DNA of 64,000 nt from Monoplex corrugatus. Lineage: Eukaryota; Mollusca; Gastropoda; Littorinimorpha; Ranellidae. The DNA lies in contig CM060306.1 in assembly GCA_030674185.1 (NCBI GenBank), positions 35,815,481 through 35,879,480 of the forward strand. The letters run 5' to 3'. Under the pieces are notes generated by a model. That model did no database searches. It was not told where the DNA came from and saw only the letters and a list, made by a program, of their open reading frames with translations. Shown here piece by piece: positions 28,001 to 39,900 of this stretch (position 1 is the first letter of the stretch; each line of letters opens with the position of its first letter). The position numbers and the translations under genes were made by a program.

Positions 28001-28999
28001 GGCAGTATCAAGGAATTTGTAAAGAGCTAGTATCAGAAGCAGAATGGAAAGGTCAGGCAGGGGCATACATTTGCAGGTGGTCATGAAGAGAAGTAGGTGT
28101 AGTATTACTGACACACTTGTACAGTTATAGCATAATGTGTTGAGTCTGCATGAAATCCAGATTTTGTTCACTCTGACCTTGAAGAAGAATAAGATGATCT
28201 AAACACTGAAAATAATGATAGAGGATAATGCAAGATTGTCACAACAGTGAAAAACATTGTCATAACAGCGAAAAACACTGACACAACAGTGAAAAACAAT
28301 GTAAATTTTATTTTGTCAAAAATTCCCAAGTGCTATTCACACACCTTCCTCTAGAAGTCCTAAATTCAAGCTTTTTTTTTTTCTATGTCACCTTCATCTT
28401 GGTGCCCTGACTTCCAAACTTATGCATTTGTGACTTGTCAGCATTCTACACCTTTTACTAGTTTTAGTGTATGCTCACTATGGTGATAAAAAAGATCCAT
28501 CCATCAACAGCTGACAAAACATTGCTTTTTGTCATGAATTTACACCTGCAGACATTGAGACAGGCACACACATGCACGCACGCACACACGCACACACACC
28601 TGTCTCAGGCTAATACAAAACAATCTCATTTTCTTTCTTATTTTTTAAAAGGGAGATTAAAAAAATCATAATTACAAAAAATCTGTATCAAGCATGGACC
28701 AAAATAGAGGTCTCCTACTTCAGTTTATATGCTGAAAGAAATGCAAGAAAGAAAATGATTGAACTTCATTTGAATAAAATCCAGATTTTACTTCATTGAT
28801 GTGCCTTTGAGTTTGACAAGCTTGCCTCACACTCACAGTAAGATCTTCGCCTTTTTAAGAATGGGGCAGCAGACATTCAGCTCCTTCTAGTTCTACTGTA
28901 AAGAAAACACATGAAGACTGTACAAACCTCTTTGTCTTTATCGTTCTCATTCTCATCCTGATGCCACGATCTGGCATTGTAGGAAGCCTTGGACTGGGT

Positions 29000-29059
<60 letters not shown>

Positions 29060-29079
29060 CAAAACACACACACACACAC

Positions 29080-29159
<80 letters not shown>

Positions 29160-29987
29160 ATTAATTTTTAATTGAATTAATAAAACATGACTAGGCAAAG
29201 AGATGTGTATGATTATTGGTTGTGACTGTCATTAGTATCAGGCTGATGTACAACATTACACAGAGAAACTTCTAATTTTACGTGAAATAAGGCACACAGT
29301 CATGAACTTAGCAGTACTAGTAGTAGTACGTCCAACATATTATCAACTAAAACAATCTTCTTACCTTCATGATGACCTTCATAATTTTTGTAAGTTTGAC
29401 TATTTCTTTCTCAGCCCACACAACATTTATCTTATGATTCATATCACAGCCCAGATAACAACTAAGACTAATGCAATTACTACTACTGCTACTGCCACCA
29501 CTGCCACTACTACTACTACCACCCCACCATCAGTTAAAAAAACAAAACAAAAAACAAAACAAAAAAACGAATAAAATAGCAAGTACGTTGTAGTTGAACA
29601 GCACCTCATGAGTCTTAAGTACTTCACAAAACATGAGACAAAGGCAGGTACATGTTGATTGTAAAGCAAAATTTATAGGTAAATCCCTACTGCTATGACA
29701 ACTATAATAAGTACCATGAAAAATAAAGAACAACAAGTATAATATTAATAATGTATAATAATGCAAAGTCAAGGTAGCACTAAAGAGATACAATGGCATA
29801 CTTTATAGATGGACTATAATAATATAATAATAATAATGATAATAATAATAATAATAACAATAATATTAATAATACAATGTTAAGCTATCAATCAAAATAA
29901 TTACAACTAATCCATTTATATGTTAAAGGAAAACAAAACACACACTGGAAAAAAAAAACACTCCTAAGCAGAACACAAACAAAAAAA

Positions 29988-30036
<49 letters not shown>

Positions 30037-30948
30037 AGACATCACACGCATGCAGTTGCTAGACATTTATAAACACATGCACAATAAATAAATAATCAAG
30101 TTAGGCATTTTTGATACACAAAGGTTACAACTGAAAAAGATGAAACTTCAGAGCAGATCTGAAGGAAGTGACTGAAGAAGTACAGCATCACATACTTAAT
30201 AACTTACTTAGTTGATCTCATAATCATATTACAGTTGTAAAAGGGAACAGTGAAACATTCCAAAATGAAATACAAAGTGTGCTCATGAAAGCCCAACCTC
30301 TATTTCAGTACTTATATCACATACCCTGAGTTTACACACTCAAATTTACTAAGTACCAAGTAACCAAAAACAAATCAATGAAACTGAGAAATTCTGTGGA
30401 AAGGGCATGAGTCACATGGTGATACACATAGTCACAAATGTAGTGACTCACCTATGTCATAGAATTCAATTTGGTACATTTTACTTACAAACACACACAC
30501 ACACACTGACAAAGAAGAAAACATTATCATACAAGAAATACTGACACATTACAGTTTAAAATCTGAAAAAGTGTATTCATATAGTTGATACACTGAAGTG
30601 AAAGCGAAACAAGTTTATATTCTCATTCTGACTAATCTATGCAGTCAGAGGCAGCTGTGACATTGATTAAAAAAAAAGGTGCCAATGCTGACTAATGCTA
30701 TTTCTAGAACACACTAAGATCCCAGTATTCACTCACTAGTGTGCTACATTACAGACAGTACAATATAAGGCTGAGGCAGATCTTTTTGTTGTGGGACAAG
30801 CTGGCTGTATATTATACTACAGATCCAAACATTACATGTATCACCTGTTTTATGTTGTGTGTGGGGGGGGGGGAGGAGAGGATAAGGTGGGAGAGGGAAA
30901 AACATTGATCAATTTGGTGTGCTTGACCAGACTCCTCTAGGCTCTACA

Positions 30949-30986
<38 letters not shown>

Positions 30987-33900
30987 TTCAGCTTGTTCAC
31001 TTTCTGTTTGTCACAATACTGAAATTTCCTTGCAAGACATTCATGCTGCATACAAAAACGCCTTTCTATTACTACGATCAGAAACAAAAAATCATAAAAT
31101 ACTTATGGTTAAACTGTTTTTTCATCCTCAAAGTCAAGTGAGCACTGACAAGAATTATACAAGTACAGACTTGTCTATCTACTAGTACTACTGTACCAGT
31201 ACAGGTCACAAGCTAATTAATCTCAACAAAACTATATGGCACATTTTACATAATCCATGTGTTGGACTTGGAGGCATTGGAGGCCTTATAGTTATAGTGT
31301 TAGTGTAATATTGATACTAACCAATGCTACCAGTACCACTTTCCCTTTCACTTTCAGTAATACTATCCCTTCCACTTCAGGTCTATGTTCAACAGCAATC
31401 TCACTGTGATCTTTCATACATGGGGGTCTACTCTTATACAAGTTACAGCCATATTTTAAACAGCTGGAGGTCTTCCTTGTTATAATAATAAAGGGTCTCC
31501 TGTCCTTTAGGAATGCTTCATGAGGAGGCAGAATATTCATGGTGGCACCAAACAATTAACTTGAAAGGCAATTTTTCCCCTAAACTTATGTTTCATAAAG
31601 ACTAAAACAGACTTACCATGACTATGTCCTATGGCTGTCAGCTATTTCTGCACTGTAAAAATATGAGCTGTGCTGATACAACAAAAATCAAGAACGATAA
31701 CCAGTGAACCACACCTACTACCATAAGTAGCAGTCTCATGCACATTCATCACATCTTCCTCTTTTGAGGAAAGACAAAGAAGCGAACTCGGTGAGAACAG
31801 GTGAACCAAAAGAACTGTACTCACATATGATTTAAATGTGAATCATGGTAAGTACGTTTACCAAAAGAAAATTTTCTTCAAGAAAATTTCAAGTTTGATA
31901 AACATACTTACCACATTTCTTGCTGACAGCTGTGACTTTTGCTGCCTTGCACCAATACTCATCCATTTAATCACAAATCTGTAGGCACAAACGCATGCCC
32001 CATAACTTCATATATGAAGACAGCCCATACCAGAAACTTGCCATAACCTATAGATCCCTAAGGCAGGGAGGATGGGCAGGCCTTAGAGTGCAGTATGTAC
32101 ATAAAATGAATTTCAAGGGGGGAAAAAAGAAACAGGTTGTTTAATTCTATACTTTATCATGTCTCACTGAAGCAGAATAGTATTAGTAATAACACTTAAC
32201 AGGATGGAGGGCTCACCTTAGTGATAGCATGAAGAAGACAGAGAAATGAACTTAGTGGAAATGGCATGCTGAGCAACTATCATTATCAAGGGAGATGATG
32301 CTTCTGGAATCATGTTCCCTATCAGGCCTATGTCTGGAAACATTCAAGGTGCCAGTGGGCAGTACCAAAGACCTCCCCCAGATCATCTTTGTATAACAGG
32401 AGGCATAGGAAAAGGCCCACACTCTGATCATGTGGTGTCTCATGGAAAACAACGGCCAGTTCCAAGAAATGAAGTGGTGACATTGAAAGAAATGCAAAGA
32501 CCTTGTCTGTACCCTAGTACAAACAAAAAGCCAAGACTGGACAAAGAAGACGATACTCATCATCAGGGGCCAGGAAAGAGGCTGAATAAATATTACAGGA
32601 GAAGGGTCTTTAGGAATCCGATTCATGGTCAGTAATTTGGACAAAAGGGAAAGAACACAAGCATGCCCTGCTAGATCAGAGACAACAGCTTGGGGAAAGA
32701 CACTAAGCCAAGGTCCATGAAAAGGTGACCCAGAAAATTAGCCAACAGAACAGAAGGGATGAAAGCACTAACAGTAACAGTGATCCATCTACCGTGTCAG
32801 CCGCCTTGATCAATGAAAAGAGCCCTGTCTGCAAGACCCACTCATGAAATAAAGAACATGTGTGAGAGGAGGAGGAAGTCCAAAATTGTAGTTGAGCTGG
32901 CCAGAGGAGGCCACAAAATGATAGTGGGAACGTTTTCACATGCTTTCCTAAGAATCTTCTGATGATGGGTTCAGGCCCTTCCATGATATGGAGAGGGCCT
33001 ATAGTAGTATAGACAGCTTATGTAGTGCGGACTGAAATAGGAGACATGCATAGTGAGAAGAGATCCTTGTGAGGCTGAACCAAAGGACCCACCCAAGCTG
33101 AATGACAGTGTGGACTAGGATCCATTCTGTGTGCAGTATCATGTCAGTGCCGCTCACACTTTCACAGAGTCTGCTAAAATGCTGACCTTGTCTGGAACTT
33201 ATTATTGGCAGAGATCAGCGTTTTTTGAGTGTCTCCCTAGAAGGGATATTCTGTCCTCTTTGAGAATGGCTGCAACCAGTCCCCTTTTTTGTTGGTGGAG
33301 CATGCAACCCTGGTGTTGCCATTAAGGATTAGGACATGTTTCTCCACTGTGACTGGAAATGCGGGGAAAAGACCTCCATGTTCAGCCCACTGGTGTGCCA
33401 AGATTTGTGCTGGGGGGAACTAGACACCCAGAGTCAAGAACTGATTTATCTACATGGACTCTCCAATCCACCGAGGACACATTCATATAAACAGTTTACC
33501 TTGACAGGGAAGAAGAGTATCAGCACCTCAATCAAAGGCTAGGCTGAATTCAGCCATTGCTCTGTTGGGTTCCAAAACCCAGTACTCAAGGGGATTACCT
33601 GATCCCACATTTAGCAAGATTGGGACCAACTCAACCTAACTGCCACTGAACTTGTCTTTTGTGGGATCAACCCAAGCAAAGGAGCACGGAACTCCATGAG
33701 AATCTGGAGGGTGGATAGCTCTTAAGCTGTGGCCTCTATGGCCTGATGAAGATGGGAAAGGTTGGCTGTCACTTTGAGTTTGACTAAGCAGTGGAGAGCG
33801 AGGTGCACTGGCCAGACAAAGCACCAAAAGGGTTCCCGCTCTGATTGCTCCAGGTTGAGAATGAAGCCCAGCAAATAGGAGGTCCAATAATACCCGAACC

Positions 33901-36900
33901 AGAGATCCTGGGTCGAAGCAAAAGAGAAACACAACATTTAAGTCAACCCCAAATCTGACCTCTTTGACCTGGACAGAGACAGAAATCTCTGGTAATCCTG
34001 AAGAGGAGCAAGTAGCTGTGGCCAACACAAATTCCAGGCCCAAAAACAAAACACCTAAGTGCTCTTGACAAACCACAGTTATCTGCAATCTTGGGGATAA
34101 AAAAGAATGTGAAAGTAAGTGCCCTTGATAAACCAGTCATTTGCAATCTTGGGGACAGTAAGAATGTGAAAGTAAGTTTCCCCCTAGTCCCCAAGATGTC
34201 GAGACCGAGACCATTTCCATCTGAAAGGTGATAACTTTAAGAAAGCTATTTAGAGCAGGCAGGATAAATGCTGATCGACTTCCCCCACCCCCTGACACTT
34301 TGAGAACAACAAAGAAACGTATTAGAAAACTGAAGCCATGTTGCTAACCCCTCTGAGTCTAATGGAGGCCTTGGCAAAGAAAGGGTCACTGCCTAAGCGA
34401 GAACAGAATGGGCCATGGGTTTCACTGAGATCTGAAGGATGGAAGGGTGGGAGAATGTGGAGGTTGAGATGCATACTTAAGGAACATGAAGCCTGATTTA
34501 ATCTACCTCAGACTGAAGCAGTCCACGCATGTTCCTATGCATGAATGAACCCTGTGCTGTCACGCCGCGACCTAGAGGGACAAAACCAGGAGGGCTACAA
34601 GAAAAGCAAAAGGCCTTAGACTGGACCATGGAGAAGACTGCAAATACAGAATCCTTTTACATCAAAACCATATTCGTCTGGACACTCCAAGGATGTGGCT
34701 AAAAAACTAACGGTTCTGAGCAACCATCATAAACAAGCAGATTGCCTCAGAAATCAGCTCCCGGCAGAGTTGAAACAATCAGGAGAAATGTCTCAAAAGG
34801 CAAAAACTGATTTAACTTAACCCTTTGACTCCTGCACCCTATCCACCAGCATCCTGCATGTCAACCATGCTAGCAAAGCAAAATCTTATTAACCCTTTGA
34901 CTCCCTCACCTATCCACCAGTTTCCTGCTGTAATCTGGTGGGTAGGGTGAGGGAGTCAAAAGGTCAAGTTTTTACAGTTGGTGGACAGGGTGTGGGAGTC
35001 AATGGGTTAAGGTCTTGAAGAGGATGTTCTGGAATGTGAGACCATCCACTGGGCAACAATGGCAGAAGCTATCCCTCTTGAGCAGTACTCCTGCAGGGAC
35101 ATATATAAATGGAAACTTGCAGAATTGGATGAAGGTGCCTGGGGAGTGCCAGCAAGCCACATCAAAGATATTCTGCACACTCCTCATGTGAGCAAAAGTC
35201 AATGATGATGCCCAAGCTCAGAACTCATAAGCCTGATAAAGTCTGCAGACAACTCCTACCAAATCTGTACCTGACCTTCATGTCAGTAATCAGCCAAAAT
35301 TAAAATAACTTCTCCTTCCATCAGAGATGCTTGAGCACCTGATATCCTGTATAAAAAATATAGTTCCTGTTCCAAGAGATGGGGTGGCTGCAGCGATCTA
35401 CTCTGAGGCATTCACTCATCTCTGGTAAACATTTTATCTGAAGAGCTCTAAATTAGTCTAATCAGACTGACTCACTGAGTGCGATATTGGACATCAGGGT
35501 TTAGTAGGTTTAGTAAGGAAGAGAGGGGTCTGATGTGAGTGGTAGAACATAGGTCACCTGGGAATTGAATCTTCACCAAGAAATCCAGAAGAAAACAAAG
35601 CAAAAATAAACCATCCAAATCCAACATGGAGGATACATCACTGGAAACCACTGAGAGTTTCCCCTCCCTGGATCTCCAACCAAAAGCAAAGAAATCAGGA
35701 ATGCTCTCTCAAGAGTGAGATGCTTCAGAGAGATTTCTCAGATGGGCTTGTAGTTGTATGGAAAACACAAAGAGAACCAGAAAGAAGTCCCTAGTCGATG
35801 TGCCTCTGGGGTTCTGGTCAGCTTGGAAATAGCGGAACTGACAATATCCTTTTGCAGGGGTTGTCTGAGAAGGAACAGCTCCCAATCTGAAGGAGAGTAC
35901 TGAGTAGTACAAACAGCTGCCTGGTGGACTTTTAACTCTTTGACTCCCGCACCCTGTCCACCAGCATCCTGCACTGTCAGCCATGCTAGCAATGCATAAA
36001 CTTAACCCTATGATTCCCTCCCCCTATCCACCAGCTTCCTGCATAACGCTGGTGCATAGGGTGGGGAGTCAAAAGGTTAAATTTCTGAAGTTGATGGACA
36101 GGGTGCGGTAGTCAAAGGGTTAAAAAAACAAAACAAAACAAAAAAACAACAAAGAGAAAGACTGTGGAAAAGGAACGCCAGAATTCAGCGATCTGATGCG
36201 AGATGGGTTATGGGGTCTACACAAGTTTTCTGATCCAGTCATCCATATTTACCCACTAGGACTATTAGTAAACTTCCTGCTGTAAAATCACTTGTATTTC
36301 TGCAATGAAGCACTCAAAAGCTACAGCCCATGGGTCAGAAATTCTACCGGAAAAAAAGCAGGTCATCAGGGAATCAACAAGGCCTATCTTCCTCAATGGA
36401 AGGAGTTAAATAGATAATAGGTAGCTGGCTTATCATGAACAGCAACGTTCCATGACACAATCTGCATGAGAAATCTATCATTCACACGCAAGTCAGACTT
36501 TGTGGCTTGTCTTTTCAGTTTTAATTATTTCCTAGTAATTAGGGGGTCAGATTACATCTAATACATACAGATCAGTACAAAATTCACACCCAAATTTTCA
36601 GAGGTCACACATAATAACTGCCAGAAAGTGAACTGAAAGCATGAACACACAAAAATATATCATATGACACTTTCTCTTGTAATATAATAAATGTACTTGA
36701 TTAGTTGACATAACATATAAGAAACTGATATTTCAGCAGAATTCTTTTTTATGACCTCCATGACATGGCACAAGTTACATGTAATCTATTTTCATTGTTG
36801 CATTATCCGATGTGTATTTTTCCCTTCCCCTTCCCTTGTTTGTTTCATAATGCTTCCTTCACTTCCTTCTTTTCCTTTGATTCTGTCTAATTTACGTTCT

Positions 36901-39900
36901 TGAACACAATACCAATATAATTACTAGCACTACTGTTCTATTATTCAATTGTTACTGTGTTATAGTGAAGGATTGGCATTTATTTATCTCCTTAGTGACA
37001 AGTTTGTCTTTCATGCTTCTGTAAAGCGCATGAGCCAAGTTGATGGCTTTTTATTGTAAGTCATTACATGATGAAAAATTATCACAACACATTTTATAAC
37101 TTGCTTCACATTTTCTGTTTTATGGTTCATTTTTATACTCAAATTTCGTGAGGAGCAGCAAGGACTTGCTGCATAACAGGTCCAATGGGACCTCATGTTA
37201 CTAACTATTCTTGAGCAAAAAAGTATTCTGAAAACTGTCACAATACATCCAGACTGACTGGCTCACACACATAAAGTCAAACACAGTGAGTTTATCACAG
37301 ACAAGAAAACTTCATAAAAATTAAAACACTTCTGACATGCTTAACATTATTTATTGACCGGCTGAATCCAGACTAATGCACCACTGTTAGCATGGTGATT
37401 GCTGAGATGATGATTTAGATGACAAAAAGCTGATTTCATGAAGCTTACCACTCTGGGGAAACTTAGCTGAATCACATGGTCTCATGATCCAGTCATAGAC
37501 TGAGTTGGCTATTCTGAAGATTCTTGTTGGTTTTCACTAAAAATCAGTTTACCAGTAGAAGCTGTTCATTGATCAGAAACTTAGACCATGAGAAAAGATC
37601 AGACTAACATTATCATTGACTCAGATTGTGGTGGACTGGACGGAATGCACACATGTATCATTGTATGCATGACATGCTACTTGAACTTGAAGTTACAGTG
37701 TGTACAACAGAAAATCAATACGTCGGGGTTAAACTTTGGCACTGGCCTCAACTCCACTACATCAAATAAGAATTTCATATCCGAGATGCACATTTGTGCG
37801 TACTAATTATCACTTATTTTGGCTGGTAAGTTTTTCAATCTGGCTAGAATAAGATTTTAAATCTGGATGGTAAAAATTCTGAAGCACCAGCCAAAGGCAG
37901 TAGGCACAAAGTATGACTGTCAGGGCTAGGGAGGAGAAGAGATCTCTGGATAGTGCATGGGTCAACTTTGGGGTGACCCATGAGCCAAAAACAGTTAACT
38001 GGGGAAGAGGGACTTCTTCAGTTTAACACACTTTACACTAAGTTACAGTGCCCTATGGAAGTCAAGGACAGATCCTACTCCTAGCATCACTATTGGCCAT
38101 GCTGTCCTGGATCCCAAACAGACTCCTTGGTTCAGTGCAGGGGTCTGGCCACCATGTATGATTTCTTTGAAAGACTGGGAGGACACACAGGGGAGATAGG
38201 TTCCCAGCACCTTCTCCACCAATGTAAGCCCTGACCCATGTTAATGTTCCAGCTGTGGAGGGGCAGGAGGAGACCAGCAGCAAAAGGGCTTCCATAAAGA
38301 AAGAAGCATGGTCCTGACTGGTCATGGAATCATCCTTTATGTCGTCCTCCAATGCATCCAGCTTCTGGACATTCCAAACAAAGGAGGAAGAAGACCAGGG
38401 GGTGAAGTCACATGACAGCATACATGATACAGGAATGAATAGAGCATGGGTCCACCAGAAAACGGACTGGGAACACAGCAGAACATGCCAACTCCACAGG
38501 AACATTAACTGTGGCACCCAGCGTATCTGTATATATATAGGATGGCATGATCATGTGCAAGTGTGTGATATAGGAATTAGGATGGCATGATCATGTGCAA
38601 GGTGTGTGACAGAGAATGGATGTCCCAAGTCTGCAAAGACGTAGTCCTGCCAACATTTCTAGCATGGCTGGCCTCAATGGGCGAAGAGGTAGAGGCTGAT
38701 GAACCATGCCCAGGCCAAACGCCAAGGGAGGCTGGTGGACCTAGCTCTCTAACTGAATTGGGTAATGAAGGGCAAGGGAGCAGAGCAGATGTGCTTCCAC
38801 AAGATGTGGTAGTCTCTCTTGGTGCCAAGTAATTGTTGGCCTGAACCAAAGTGGGGACTGACATCACCGATCAAGGTTGCTCTGCCTTCATGATAAAACC
38901 TCTGATGTTGTCCCCACCAAAGGAGTGGAAAAAGTGTGCCCTTGAACCTAGATAGTAGATAGAGGGCTGGACAGATGAAAGAAGGGATCCTAAACTGAAG
39001 AAGCACAGTCTACATTGAGACATGACCCAGATGCTGCTGAAGCAAGGTCCATGACTGAACTGTCTTGGAAAGAAAAGCAAGTGCACATCTCACTTTGAGC
39101 CTTGAGGTGCAAGCTTGACTCTGACAGATTGAGTCTGCAGAGGCCTAAGCTGTTGGTTCCACAGGCAATGCAATGGTACAGACCCTTCAAAGACAGACCC
39201 TGCAGAGATGCCAGCTTGGCAGAGTTTGCAGGAACCAAAACCTTTGGCTTGAATGGTGCAATGAGACCGACTGCTTCAAGATGCAAGCTTGGCACTGCCC
39301 GCACAGTTATATAAATCTCAACCTGGGGGGGGAGAAGGCAGCTGAGGGGACAGAGGAACAAGTCAAGTCACAGCATGGGTGAAACTTCTGAAAACTAATT
39401 TGACTGAAACAAGGCTGGAGTCCAGGGACCACCTAGACTCCAGCAGGGTACAGGGCAGAACCCTGCTAGGGGGCTGAGGGGGCCGAAGCCCAAAACAAAT
39501 GGATTTTCTTGGATTTTTTATGACATTTTGGTTGACTCACTGGTCACCCACATAGAAAAAGCTTAACTTACACAAGCACAAAACAGGAAACCCCCTCCCC
39601 CCAGCCTCCTGGTACCCATGCACCTTTCCCAACTATCAACTGATGAAATACTTTGGTAAATAATATGGTCTACAAAAAACTGTAAACTCAACAGTAACTG
39701 AATAAGCTTTTCTTGTACTCAGTTGTAGAAGATTTTTTTCAAACAAACGAACTGAACACGTTCCTGCCACAAGTATTTTCTTCCTCCACACATGATATTC
39801 ATTGCCACCACTGCCTATGTTGTTTAGACACTGCCACTTCCCAATTCATTCACAGTTTGCCCCTTGATGGATGTCAGTGCATCGGCTTCTTTCAAGAAAA

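Larger units (their letters stand above)
18672..28927. other. 10.3-kb WAPL intron, transposon-rich
   Basis: Contains the palindrome at 20.7 kb, LINE relics at 21.7, 23-24.7 and 27.8 kb, microsatellites and the inverted repeat at 26.3-26.8 kb. The stretch 19570-20300 is less AT-rich and has charged short frames on both strands that I could not assign to any family. Confidence 0.65.

Noticed and set aside
32252..32644. 130-codon ORF as a host gene
   Set aside because: Resembles a decayed DIRS recombinase end and lies within the retrotransposon relic.
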